Shown: positions 1 to 8,447 of the stretch, piece after piece
Position numbering within the stretch: position 1 is the first letter of the stretch
Layout: each line of letters starts with the position of its first letter
From: Hamadaea flava
Lineage (GTDB): Bacteria > Actinomycetota > Actinomycetes > Mycobacteriales > Micromonosporaceae
DNA length: 64,000 nt
Direction of reading: 5' to 3'
Assembly (NCBI RefSeq): GCF_024172085.1
Contig: NZ_JAMZDZ010000001.1
Span: 1,984,001-2,048,000, forward strand
Notes under the pieces: generated by a model
Seen by the model: the letters and a program-made list of their open reading frames with translations, nothing else
The model's database searches: none
Told to the model about the DNA's origin: nothing
Translations under genes and position numbers: made by a program

Positions 1-853
1 TGTGACGCAGCCAGTGCATGGTGACTTGCTGAACGGTCACCCAGGGTAGGTTCCGGCCGAGTCGGTTCCACAGATAGTCGTACCGCCGTGTGGTCAGCGG
101 TCGGCCGTCGCGATAGCGCAGGAGAGCTGTTTGAGGATCTTCGTCTCCGCGCTCTGCGGCGTGTGCCCAGAGATGTCTCATGAGGGTTGGCGAAATCGGC
201 TGCCAGCGTTCGGTCTCGCCCTTCTCCCTCAGGCGGATGAGGCAATGGTCTTGGTCTAGGTCGCATCGGCGAAGTGCGAGTGCTCCCCCGCGTCGGCAGG
301 CTGTCTCGGAGTGCAGCCTGATCAGCAGTGCGTCCAGCTCGGGGTCGTTACCCGTCGTTGCTGCAATGTGGTTAACCTGCTCGAGCTGGCCGGCCAGCAA
401 CGCTCGGCGACGGCTCGCAAGGCGGCGTGGTTTGCTCACTTGAGCAGCGGGGTTGGCCCAAGGCGTGATGTATCCGTCCAGCTCTGCGTAGTGGTAGAGG
501 CATCGCAGGGCAGAGATCAGGTGCTCCGCTGCTGAGCGCCCGCCACGGGTGTTGCGCCGCACTAGCGCTGTCGCCTTGAACCGCTCCGCGAGCTGGACGA
601 TTTCCAGCGGCTTCGGCTCGTCGATCGGCCGGGTTCCCCATTCACGGCGTACCCGGTTCCAGTACGGTTCGTAGGCCCGCAGGCTGCCGCTCGGAACGGC
701 GAGCGCAATCCGGTCGATGTATTGGTCGAACGTCGGCGTTGATGCCGGCCTGGCTGCAGTCGTCAGGAGATGTTCGGCGGTGACGCCCAGGCGTTGCAGC
801 AGAACGCGGGCGGCTTCGACATCGGCGGCGTTAGGTGGCGGGCCGTCAGGCAT
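1..853 (-). CDS. Tyrosine recombinase/integrase 1 (C-terminus off window)
   Basis: An open frame runs on the minus strand from ATG at 853 and off the left edge (about 284 codons visible). It is closely related to the complete integrase at 38181-39218: both share an N-terminal SAM-like core-binding region, the ETACRRGGAL catalytic-arginine motif, the LIRLREKG strand and HWLRH, where the visible part ends. The second catalytic histidine and the tyrosine lie outside the window. It begins 8 bp inside the end of the AbrB-like gene, so the two are probably translationally coupled. The family performs site-specific integration and excision of mobile elements. Its position next to conjugation genes suggests it is an ICE integrase, but no tRNA-type att sequence was seen nearby. 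Confidence 0.88.
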   Translation of the reverse strand, partial: MPDGPPPNAADVEAARVLLQRLGVTAEHLLTTAARPASTPTFDQYIDRIALAVPSGSLRAYEPYWNRVRREWGTRPIDEPKPLEIVQLAERFKATALVRRNTRGGRSAAEHLISALRCLYHYAELDGYITPWANPAAQVSKPRRLASRRRALLAGQLEQVNHIAATTGNDPELDALLIRLHSETACRRGGALALRRCDLDQDHCLIRLREKGETERWQPISPTLMRHLWAHAAERGDEDPQTALLRYRDGRPLTTRRYDYLWNRLGRNLPWVTVQQVTMHWLRH

Positions 854-1298
854 CGTCCGGTCCGATCTCGGTGACGCCACATGTGGCCAGCATGTGGTGC
901 AACATAGGCATCGTAAGGATGATGAGCGTGTCCTGGTGAGGTTTCGCGCCGACCAGGACCTTGTCTCCGGGTGATAACCGAAGCAGGGCGCGTACGGCGG
1001 CAGGCAGCCGGAGGTGACCCTGGCTGGTCAGCGCGTTGGGGCCACCCCGATGGATGTTCAAGGCTCGTGAACGTCGCACGATGATCTCGATTGATTCACC
1101 CGGCCGCCAGCCGAGGAAGACAAGGTATGAACGGTCGGCCAGTCGCCCACGCCGGTCGACTCGGGTGATGACGAAGTCGATCGGCGCGGTCGATGTTTGG
1201 TTGGTCAGGGTAACCATCGGCAGGCCCGCGGTCGCCCGGTATTGAGGTGGGTTCGCCTGGGGTGAGATGGAGGCGCCGTGGGTGTCATGTACGTTCAT
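846..1298 (-). CDS. AbrB/SpoVT-like DNA-binding protein coupled to integrase 1
   Basis: This 150-residue protein has two swapped-hairpin-like segments, one around residues 45-80 (VDRRGRLADRS...LGWRPGESIEI) and one around 92-130 (GHLRLPAAVRALLRLSPGDKVLV). That pattern is typical of AbrB/MazE/SpoVT transcription regulators. It overlaps the integrase start by 8 bp. The same gene order, AbrB-like then tyrosine recombinase, recurs at 39667-38181 and 44868-44034, so the pair is a conserved module. I infer it controls integrase expression or acts as an accessory recombination factor. The ATG at 1298 is the only convincing start. Sequence conservation with the other two copies is low outside the GRI/GRL strand and LGW-PG motif. 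Confidence 0.75.
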   Translation of the reverse strand: MNVHDTHGASISPQANPPQYRATAGLPMVTLTNQTSTAPIDFVITRVDRRGRLADRSYLVFLGWRPGESIEIIVRRSRALNIHRGGPNALTSQGHLRLPAAVRALLRLSPGDKVLVGAKPHQDTLIILTMPMLHHMLATCGVTEIGPDDA

Positions 1299-1452
1299 GA
1301 ATCAATCGCCAGCTCGTGCGGGTGCCTCGACTCCAACGGCGCGACTGGTTCGCGTGTGACGTGGTGTGGATAGGCATGGCTGCTCCGTTTCGGTTGGGTG
1401 GCGCGGAAGTTCCGCCGGCGAGCTGGCCGACGGATCGGGATGTGTTTGTGCG

Positions 1453-3300
1453 CTAGGGCCGTTCTCTGGGTAGCTCCAGGAACCGTCCGAGTGTCCCTGG
1501 CTGTATTGCGCTGAACGCGATGCTGAGCGTCTTGCGTAGCCACCAGATGGCAGCGGCCGTGAGGTAAATGGTGATGAGGGTGGCGTCGGTGTGGTACGTG
1601 TACACGGCGGCGAAGCTGAGTGCGAGCACTGCGGCCAGAATGATTCTGAACAGTCCGGGCCCTAGGAGGGTCCAGGCGACCGCGATGCCGAGGATTCCCG
1701 CGCCGGCGTGCCCCTGTACGGTCGGCGAGAGCAGGCTGGTGGTCAATGGCTGCGGCAGCAGTAGGTAATGCGAATCGGCCTGGATCATGCCGGTGATGCC
1801 TACTGCGGCCAGCAGTGCGCTGGTGGCGGGCTGGTTCAGCCGTTGCGCCCACGCTGACCTGCTCAATGCGGGCACCAGTGGCACGATGAGTCCAATGGCG
1901 ATGCACAGCGCTGCCGGGGCGATCGTCCCGGCGACGGAGGCCAGCAGATAGTTGGGTGTCAGGCCAGATCTGTGTCCCAGGATCGTGTCGGTGAGTAGTC
2001 CGAGGAAGCCGGCGCCGACGAGTCCGATCGTCGCGGCGAAGGCGATGGCTCGTCCGGCCCTAGTCGCGCTGTGCCCCGGTCGATTTCGATCGATGTCGTC
2101 CAGATGCCAGGCGGTCGCCAAGCGCGTCCCGAGCCCGATGATTGGGGCGGCCACCATGAGCCCGGCCGCAGCAAGAGTTGGCCCGTCGAAGAAGTAGCTG
2201 ACGAGTTCGAGGGAGGTGGTGCCGATCGTGGTTCTTGCGATCCAGGTCAAGCGCTGGATCTCCTGAGACAGGATGAATGGTCCAGCTGCCCCGACCACGA
2301 TGAAGGGAATGATCTGGCGTAGGCGCAGCGAGCGCCAGGAAGCCGCGTCGCCGCTCGGCTGAACCGGCGGTGGGGCCGCAGGTGAGACGAGGTCGAGTGC
2401 TCCGAGCGGCACGGCGAGGATCGGCTCGGCCACTGCCACCGGTTCCACGTTGCAGCGCGCGGCGACAAGGTCGCTGACGCCGATGACCGTTGCCGCATGC
2501 CCGAGCACGATAGCGGTGGTCAAGATGGTCATGTCGATGTCTGCGGCGTCGATGACATCGCTGATCGCGGCTCCGAGGTGCTGACGCATTTTCTCGACTA
2601 CGGGCGTGAGGTCAGCTGGGCCAACGACGACCGGCAGGTAAGGCTCAGGCAGCGCTATCGCCCATCGTTGCCCGGCTGCGATGGCCGGCAGCGCCGCTTC
2701 GACATTGCTCGCCGTTTCGTGTCGTGCGGCTTCATCGGCAATGTCGGCGCAGACGAGGTCGGTCAGTTGCGTCAACAGAATGGTCCCCGTCGCTTCAGGC
2801 ACCGGGCGGGTGGCCAAGATTGACCAGCCAGAGTCCTGCCGCTGTACGACAGTCACTTCCGTACGGCGGGCGCCAACGTCGCACACGACCACACAGTTGC
2901 TGGCTTCAACCGGCGCGCGACTTGCGGCGTAGGCGGCGGCCGCGATCGGCTCCGCCACGATGGTCGGTTCCGGGAGGTCGGCTTCGGCCGCCGCTGAGCG
3001 CAGCAACTCGTGCCGCCGAGGACCCCACGCAGCGGGCGCGGTCAGGACCAACTGATCAACGGTGCCCGCCGCACGCCTGGCGTACGTGGCGACAAGCCGA
3101 AGATGGCGTGCCATCGCCGAGACGGCTGGTCCGACGGTGTCGCCCTGCGCGGATGCCAACGCCGTCTTGATGTCCTCACCAGGTGCAGACCGAAACTCAG
3201 GCTGCCCGTCGATGGTGACCGGGAGTCGCCGATCGCCGACCGCCACGACCGCGGTTGTGGTGTGACTTCCGACGTCGATGGCAAGCCGGACTGTGTCCAT
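1453..3300 (-). CDS. Hsp70/actin-like ATPase fused to polytopic membrane domain
   Basis: The frame is open much further upstream, but that part overlaps the divergent gene at 3412. ATG at 3300 begins a clean Hsp70-like N-terminus (IDVGSHTTTAVV, phosphate-1 motif), giving 615 residues. VVAEPIAAAAYAA is the connect-1 helix and CDVGARRTEVTVV the phosphate-2 motif. The ATPase-like part covers about residues 1-320. No substrate-binding domain follows; instead residues about 330-600 hold roughly seven to eight hydrophobic segments, with charged loops between them. This is therefore a membrane-anchored actin/Hsp70-fold protein. It is divergent from the LysM-BTAD membrane protein, 111 bp away, suggesting a shared regulatory region and perhaps a shared envelope task. 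Function unknown. Confidence 0.8.
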   Translation of the reverse strand: MDTVRLAIDVGSHTTTAVVAVGDRRLPVTIDGQPEFRSAPGEDIKTALASAQGDTVGPAVSAMARHLRLVATYARRAAGTVDQLVLTAPAAWGPRRHELLRSAAAEADLPEPTIVAEPIAAAAYAASRAPVEASNCVVVCDVGARRTEVTVVQRQDSGWSILATRPVPEATGTILLTQLTDLVCADIADEAARHETASNVEAALPAIAAGQRWAIALPEPYLPVVVGPADLTPVVEKMRQHLGAAISDVIDAADIDMTILTTAIVLGHAATVIGVSDLVAARCNVEPVAVAEPILAVPLGALDLVSPAAPPPVQPSGDAASWRSLRLRQIIPFIVVGAAGPFILSQEIQRLTWIARTTIGTTSLELVSYFFDGPTLAAAGLMVAAPIIGLGTRLATAWHLDDIDRNRPGHSATRAGRAIAFAATIGLVGAGFLGLLTDTILGHRSGLTPNYLLASVAGTIAPAALCIAIGLIVPLVPALSRSAWAQRLNQPATSALLAAVGITGMIQADSHYLLLPQPLTTSLLSPTVQGHAGAGILGIAVAWTLLGPGLFRIILAAVLALSFAAVYTYHTDATLITIYLTAAAIWWLRKTLSIAFSAIQPGTLGRFLELPRERP

Positions 3301-3411
3301 AGAGGGCAGTCTTGTCGATGTGTGCAACTCCGCGCTATCGAGAATGGTATTGGCACACGTCGACTCTTCGGCCAGGATGGAGGCTAATGGACCTGGGGGA
3401 AGGTCGACACG

Positions 3412-5856
3412 GTGAGTGGAATGCGACGACTTGGAAGTGCGCTCGCGGCTGTGACGCGCGCGCTCATTCTCCTCATCGGCCTTCCGATCGCACTCGTCCG
3501 AGTTGGCTGGCCGCTCCCCCAGCCGGTGCCCCTGAGCCAGGGCCAACTCGTCGAACTCTTCCAGATGCCGATGACCGGCACTCGACTGCTCAAGCTGGCC
3601 GCATGCGTCGGCTGGGTCATATGGTTGATCCTTTTGTATGCCGCGGCGGTGGAGATCGGAGGCCGGCTGTCGAACACGCGGCTGCCTCGCCTGCAACTGC
3701 CCGCACCACTGCAACTCGCAGCCGCAGGACTTGTCGGCGCGACCGCTCTGCCAGCCGCGGCCGTCGCGAGCCCTGGCCACCAGAGTGTCGCGGTCGCCAC
3801 CGCTACGCCCAACGTCTCGACGACACCACCAGTCAAGATTGTCAAAGGCCGTGCGGATCAGACGGTCACCTTCGTCGTACGCGGGCAGCGCTATCACGCC
3901 ATCGTCCGCAAACGCGACACACTGTCGAAGATCGCGAAGTTGTGGCTTGGTGACGCCAACCGGTGGCCGGAGATCTGCGCCCTGAATCGGCATCGACATT
4001 TCGAACGAGTCGGTGGCACGCTCCGGGACTGCGACCTGATCTACCCCGGCTGGGACTTGCGCCTGCCACACGACGCCGTCGCGCCCCCCGGAGCCCGGAT
4101 GGCCGGGGCATCGACGACCCGGCCTAGCCCACCGGCAGTGGTCCCGGCACCCATCACACCAGCCCAGCCCAGCCCTGCCAGCTCTACTCCGCCGACCAAC
4201 ACACATGAACAAGCAGATCAGACCGGAGTGACACTGCCGGACGGCAGCTGGATCCCATGGGCCCTCGCGGCCTCGTTGACCGCCGCCGCGGCGATGATCT
4301 GGCTTCAGCGCCGACGACGCTATGTCCCAGGGGATCCGGTCGACGACGACCTGCCGCAGCCGATCAGGCAGATAAGACGCCAGGTCTTGAGCCTCCCCCG
4401 CGTTGAGGAACCAGCAGAAGACGCGCACGCTCCCGGCGCGGCACCGATTGAGGTCGCGCCGCGGGCAAGCGGCACGGGCCTCGTAGGCGAAGGCGCGTAC
4501 GCCGCCGCACGCGCCGCCATCGTCGCAGCGCTCGCGTCAGACGCTGCCACGAATGCGCAGCACCGCAGCGAAGTGCTAATCGACGGCGCCACACACTCGC
4601 TGCTGTTCGAAGGCGAGGACGCTAACGCCCAGCTGCCCCAGCTACGCGTGGTTGAAAACACCGAGCAAGCCCTCACAGCCATGGAGACCGAACTCCTTCG
4701 CCGAAGCCGACTCCTCGATGAACAGTCCGCAGGCATCGCAGATGTCCCGCAAGAAAAGGCATCGGGCACGGCGGTTGTTACGGCACTGCTGCTGGTCATG
4801 CAGGCGCCCTCGGAGGGCGCCGCTTTGCGTACGCGGGCGTGCGCAAGCTTGGGGGTCGAGTTGAACGTCTCGACCCTCCTCGTCGGTGAATGGGTACACG
4901 GCACCACACTTCACATCGGCGTCGACGGCCATGTGACGGACGGGGCCGCCGGCATGGACCCCGCACGGCCCGACCGGCTCGCGGTGATGAGCCTTGATGC
5001 AGCAGTGGCCGCCATGGTCGCACTCCGAGAAGCCCAAACCGGCGAATCTCCCTCGCCGACACCTGGGCACCCAAGGTCGCAAACGCCGCGGATCCATCAT
5101 TCATCTACGACAGTCCACGAGCCGTCGATCGCGAAAGCGCAACTCAGGATGCTCGGTGCCGTCGAAATACCCGACGCCAGCCGCCCGGTCCGAGCCAAGG
5201 CCCTTGAACTTGCTGTCCTGCTCGCCTGCCATCCTGACGGCCTGAGCACGCGGGACATCGGGGAGCACCTCGAACCGGACGCCCGGCTGTCTCAGTCCGA
5301 TCAACGCGTCCACACAAACGCGAGCAACCTACGGCTCGCCTTGGCACGACCCGGGTTCGACGGGAAGCACTATCTGATCAAGACAGGCGGACGGTACCGG
5401 CTCAACCCAGCCACAGTCGACGTTGATCTATGGAAGTTTTACGAACTGGTCAGCGCGGCGAAACGTTCTGATGGCGAGGCGCGAGTAGCACTCCTGCGTG
5501 AAGCGGTCGACCTCTCTCACGGTCCGCTCGCCGGCGATCACGCCTACGACTGGATCATGCCTCACCGCGAATCCGCCCGGCGGTCTCTGATCGACGTACA
5601 CGTGATGCTGGCCGAGCTCCTACTTACTGCGGACCCAGACGGAGCGTCGGACGTCCTCACCGACAGCATCGCGATCGACCCCTACAACGAAGAGCTATAT
5701 CGGCGGGCGATGCGCGCCCGGCATGGGCTGGGCGACGCCGACGGCGTCCGCCAACTCCTGCGCGCACTGCAAGCGAACCTACGAGACCTGGACGCCGAGC
5801 CAACCCCGGAGACCCAGGCTCTTGTCGCTCAGCTACTCCAGGACCGCAAGCGCTGA
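3412..5856 (+). CDS. Membrane LysM protein with C-terminal BTAD (SARP-type) domain
   Basis: This 814-residue protein starts at GTG 3412 (GGGGGAAGG upstream; ATG at 3421 is an alternative). The N-terminus has hydrophobic segments near residues 16-36, 60-80 and 100-120. A LysM module sits at about 150-220 (HAIVRKRDTLSKIAKLWLG), then a proline-rich linker and another membrane segment at about 283-300 followed by RRRRR-like basic residues. The C-terminal 240 residues form a winged helix plus bacterial transcriptional activator (BTAD) TPR-like region (LSTRDIGEHLEPD; NEELYRRAMRARHGLGDADG). LysM binds peptidoglycan and BTAD is usually found in SARP regulators, so this may transmit an envelope signal. 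Similar LysM-BTAD proteins are known in actinobacterial mobile elements. It is divergent from the Hsp70-like gene. Confidence 0.85.
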   Translation: MSGMRRLGSALAAVTRALILLIGLPIALVRVGWPLPQPVPLSQGQLVELFQMPMTGTRLLKLAACVGWVIWLILLYAAAVEIGGRLSNTRLPRLQLPAPLQLAAAGLVGATALPAAAVASPGHQSVAVATATPNVSTTPPVKIVKGRADQTVTFVVRGQRYHAIVRKRDTLSKIAKLWLGDANRWPEICALNRHRHFERVGGTLRDCDLIYPGWDLRLPHDAVAPPGARMAGASTTRPSPPAVVPAPITPAQPSPASSTPPTNTHEQADQTGVTLPDGSWIPWALAASLTAAAAMIWLQRRRRYVPGDPVDDDLPQPIRQIRRQVLSLPRVEEPAEDAHAPGAAPIEVAPRASGTGLVGEGAYAAARAAIVAALASDAATNAQHRSEVLIDGATHSLLFEGEDANAQLPQLRVVENTEQALTAMETELLRRSRLLDEQSAGIADVPQEKASGTAVVTALLLVMQAPSEGAALRTRACASLGVELNVSTLLVGEWVHGTTLHIGVDGHVTDGAAGMDPARPDRLAVMSLDAAVAAMVALREAQTGESPSPTPGHPRSQTPRIHHSSTTVHEPSIAKAQLRMLGAVEIPDASRPVRAKALELAVLLACHPDGLSTRDIGEHLEPDARLSQSDQRVHTNASNLRLALARPGFDGKHYLIKTGGRYRLNPATVDVDLWKFYELVSAAKRSDGEARVALLREAVDLSHGPLAGDHAYDWIMPHRESARRSLIDVHVMLAELLLTADPDGASDVLTDSIAIDPYNEELYRRAMRARHGLGDADGVRQLLRALQANLRDLDAEPTPETQALVAQLLQDRKR

Positions 5857-6022
5857 TCGAACTTCACGTCCTACAGCCAACGCGGAGCTTATGCGCAGGC
5901 GAACAGGCTGGGCGGGCGCTGTGCTTCGGGAGTTCCAACGGCTGCCGGGCATATCCGCCGACCGAATCGGCAATCCGGGCCGCTCGATTCTTCGGGTCGC
6001 ACCTTCACATCCCGTAGAGCGT

Positions 6023-6043
6023 CCTAGGCCGATAAGGCCTAGG
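6023..6043. terminator. Perfect 8-bp hairpin (CCTAGGCC/GGCCTAGG)
   Basis: The inverted repeat CCTAGGCC-GATAA-GGCCTAGG lies 167 bp after the LysM-BTAD stop in an otherwise gene-poor 429-bp gap (5857-6285). There is no long T tract, so it could be a terminator or a protein-binding palindrome. Confidence 0.45.
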
Positions 6044-6243
6044 GGGTTGCTACCAGATACAACCGCCAGCGGTCTCGATGGTCGCCGCGGCGCAGCCGGC
6101 GCCCACTCGGCGAGCGGCTGGCAGCTAGCCGGACGCGATAGGTACGAACTACGGCCGAAGCGGCGTCACGCCCAAGCGGCTATCACCGGATTCCCGACCA
6201 CCAACGACGTCCATGATCATTTAGTGTGCAGCAACAAAGGCTG

Positions 6244-6282
6244 GAATGTGCGAGGCCGAGACATACTCGGCCTCGCACATTC
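6244..6282. terminator. Strong bidirectional terminator-like hairpin
   Basis: A perfect 17-bp stem (GAATGTGCGAGGCCGAG and its complement) with a 5-nt loop ACATA lies just past the stop codon of the minus-strand gene ending at 6286. It also faces the end of the plus-strand gene ending at 5856. The position between convergent genes suggests termination in both directions. Confidence 0.7.
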
Positions 6283-6285
6283 GTA

Positions 6286-7299
6286 TCAGGCGCTGGTGAC
6301 GGTGAACGGTGTCTCTCCGATGACGCGGGCCTTGCCGGTCTTCACGAGTGTGTGGCACGCGTTGGCGACGGCGCCGCTGCTGATCGAGCGACCGAGCTGC
6401 GATTCGAGTTCCTTGGTGATGGTCTGTGGGCTGAAGATGTGCCCGGCGTGGGCTCCGAGAAAGCCCTCGACTGCTGTGGCGAGTTCGCCGGGGGCGAACT
6501 TGGCGCTGCCGTCGTTGTTGACGCCGGGGGCGCCAGATCCTGCGTGCAGCTGGTTCGTTCGCGCTTGCTTGATGGTCTGACCGCAGGTGGGGCAACGTGG
6601 TGGCTCGGGGTTGGGGTCGACTGCAGCGAGGTCACCGGGTCCCATCCGCCACAGCCCTGGGGTTCCGGCTTCGGCATCCTCCGGCTGGTAGATCGCGGCC
6701 TCGGCCTGCGCCATGGCTTGCAGCAAGCGCACGACGGTGGCTGGATTGAGGCCGCTGATCGCGGTGATGGTGTCTGAGGTGGCGCCTGCCGGCTGGCTGC
6801 CGAGTACGCCCGCCAGGATGAGGACCTTGCGGTCCGGGGTACGTGTGCGGATTCCGGCGACGGGTTGCTCGGTCGCAGATGCGGACTCGTTGACGACGTC
6901 GAACTCCCTGGACTCAAGATCCAGGCTGTCGGGGCCGCCGGTCGGATGTTCGTCCGTGACCATTCTCTGCTCCTCGGGCACACCACCTGCGGTCCCAGAG
7001 TCGCCGATCTCAGCCTGCTCCTCTGTCGGAGCGCCGTTCGTGTCCGGTCGGTCCTGCTGATCGGGTGAATCGGGCTGGCTCTGGTCGTTAGCTTCGACGG
7101 CTTGCCAGCGTTCAGGGGCGTTTTCGTCGGGACCGCGGTCGCCCGGTGCGATGAGGCCGGCGTCGGCGAGTTGGCGGATGGCCCGCTCGACCGAGGTACG
7201 GCTCTTGCTGACCCGAGAGGCGAGGTCGTCAACGGTGCTGGTGCCGTGTTCGGCGAGGGCGTCGAGGACTGCTTGTGTCGCTGGTGCGAGTTTGCCCAT
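6286..7299 (-). CDS. Three-winged-helix regulator, MarR/helicase-like wHTH
   Basis: ATG 7299 follows an AAGGAGG Shine-Dalgarno sequence, giving 337 residues (a longer frame upstream lacks support). Residues about 5-55 form a winged helix (STVDDLASRVSKSRTSVERA), followed by an acidic, Gln/Pro-rich low-complexity linker (about 60-150). A second wHTH lies near 165-215 (SDTITAISGLNPATVVRLL), then a CPTCG half zinc motif near residue 247. A third wHTH-like segment ends the protein (SPQTITKELESQLGRSISSG). Only one CxxC pair is visible, so a zinc site would need a partner. It is probably a DNA-binding regulator or partition-like protein of the ICE. A hairpin at 7340-7366 separates it from the upstream gene of the same strand. 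Confidence 0.75.
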   Translation of the reverse strand: MGKLAPATQAVLDALAEHGTSTVDDLASRVSKSRTSVERAIRQLADAGLIAPGDRGPDENAPERWQAVEANDQSQPDSPDQQDRPDTNGAPTEEQAEIGDSGTAGGVPEEQRMVTDEHPTGGPDSLDLESREFDVVNESASATEQPVAGIRTRTPDRKVLILAGVLGSQPAGATSDTITAISGLNPATVVRLLQAMAQAEAAIYQPEDAEAGTPGLWRMGPGDLAAVDPNPEPPRCPTCGQTIKQARTNQLHAGSGAPGVNNDGSAKFAPGELATAVEGFLGAHAGHIFSPQTITKELESQLGRSISSGAVANACHTLVKTGKARVIGETPFTVTSA

Positions 7300-7339
7300 T
7301 GTCTGGTTCCTCCTTGAGACGTGGCTGTGGTCGTGACAA

Positions 7340-7366
7340 AGCCCGGCGCCATATGGCTGCCGGGCT
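7340..7366 (-). promoter_or_regulatory. Intercistronic hairpin ahead of the wHTH gene
   Basis: AGCCCGGC and its complement GCCGGGCT form a stem containing an inner GCC/GGC pair, between the stop at 7380 and the start at 7299. It may attenuate or stabilise the transcript. It resembles the hairpins between genes of the 31-35 kb operon. Confidence 0.5.
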
Positions 7367-7379
7367 GGTGTGGTGTGGG

Positions 7380-7967
7380 TCAGGCGGTGCGGCGCAGGAT
7401 GTAGGGCTGCCCGTTGGTGGGGCTGATGAAGACCCCCGCTTCGAGGTGCTGCAGGACGATCTGGCTCTCGGCGTCGTCGTCGAGTAGCTCTACCGTGTCG
7501 CCGAGCAATCGGGCCGGCACGACCCAACCGGCGATGCCGCGCTTGCGGCAGGCTTCGGTGTGTGGCAGCCGGACGGTGAATCGCTGGCCCTGCTCGACGA
7601 TGGTTCGTCGCAGGGGCAGCGCTGGATGGTCTGCGGCGTAGTACCGCCGCTCCGGGTCGTCCATCAGCTCGTGGAGCTGGCGGAGGCAGTGGCGGTATTC
7701 GGCGGCCGCGTTCGCCAGCCCGTCGAGGAGCCGACCGATGTCGCTCTCATCGCTCAAGTCGCAGGCGCTGATGAGGGCGGATCGAAGGTCGTCCGCCGCG
7801 ATGACGAGTTCGGCACGCCATCCGCGCACTTTCTCTGCGGCTAGCGGGATGGCAGCGGCTGCTGGGATCGGATCGAAGGCATGCTGGTCTGGTGTCCGGC
7901 CTGTGCGTCGGTGGATCAGGCGTTCCACCGGATCCGTCCAGGTGGGAGCGATGCCTGAAGCAGGCAT
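7380..7967 (-). CDS. Conserved hypothetical ICE protein
   Basis: The ATG at 7967 has an AAGGAG ribosome-binding site 8 bp upstream; the open frame extends further but without a start signal. The 195-residue product is soluble, with an alpha-helical N-terminal half (AAEKVRGWRAELVIAADDLRSAL, residues about 50-110). Its C-terminal half is beta-rich (QRFTVRLPHTEACRKRGIAGWVVPARLLGDTVELLDDD, quoted only as landmarks at about 130-175). I do not recognise a named family. It is first in a two-gene unit with the wHTH regulator at 6286-7299, and its upstream region carries a cluster of CTGTCAG boxes shared with other ICE operons, implying common control. Confidence 0.7.
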   Translation of the reverse strand: MPASGIAPTWTDPVERLIHRRTGRTPDQHAFDPIPAAAAIPLAAEKVRGWRAELVIAADDLRSALISACDLSDESDIGRLLDGLANAAAEYRHCLRQLHELMDDPERRYYAADHPALPLRRTIVEQGQRFTVRLPHTEACRKRGIAGWVVPARLLGDTVELLDDDAESQIVLQHLEAGVFISPTNGQPYILRRTA

Positions 7968-8164
7968 GGTTGAGCTCCTTTCGAGGTGCGAGTGACATGG
8001 GGAATGGCCCCGTGAGGCAGGCATCAGCCCGGGTGGCCGAACGGAGAGGTGCGACTGCGACGACGTTGCCAACCGGACGGTGGGCGTTGGTCTCGCATGG
8101 CGCGCGAGTTCGGGTGGGCGTATGCCAGAGAAAGATGAACTACCCGCCACGCTAAGAGCGCGAC

Positions 8165-8312
8165 CTGACAAGGCGTTTCGCACGAGGCCCGGTTGAGCTG
8201 GGCTGTCAGGACCTGTCGCATGGCAATGACCGCTTGTCAGAGCTGTCAGGTCTGAGTGAGCCTGGCCTAGTCCTCAGGAACATCTACTTCAACAAATGTC
8301 AGTGCCCGTCAG
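8165..8312. promoter_or_regulatory. Cluster of CTGTCAG boxes
   Basis: The 480-bp gap 7968-8447 between divergent genes contains CTGTCAG at 8203-8209 and 8243-8249, with close variants TTGTCAG at 8234-8240, its complement CTGACAA at 8165-8171, CTGTCGC at 8213-8219, ATGTCAG at 8296-8302 and CCGTCAG at 8306-8312. Two boxes at 8234 and 8243 are 9 bp apart. Similar clusters precede other ICE units (20734, 24873, 30975). It is probably an operator region for an ICE-encoded regulator. Confidence 0.6.
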
Positions 8313-8447
8313 ATCAGCGATCATGGCCGCGTCGGCCAGAGCACGAGACTGGCGGTTTCGCAGTTGCCGCCGAACTTGGTCGTCTGATCACCGTCGCATG
8401 GGCAGCCTGTCAATAACTTCGCCGCCTGCGCTGGGCTGGCTGCGTGT

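Noticed and set aside
1295-1906. 203-residue minus-strand open frame
   Set aside because: Arg/His-rich translation in a frame shadowing the Hsp70-like gene; no start signal or family likeness.
3301-4428. Upstream extension of the Hsp70-like frame (991 residues in total)
   Set aside because: It overlaps the coding part of the divergent LysM-BTAD gene and lacks protein-like composition; homologous sequence starts at 3300.
5723-6580. 285-residue plus-strand frame across the 5857-6285 gap
   Set aside because: Crosses a strong hairpin, overlaps two supported genes and has no recognisable domain.
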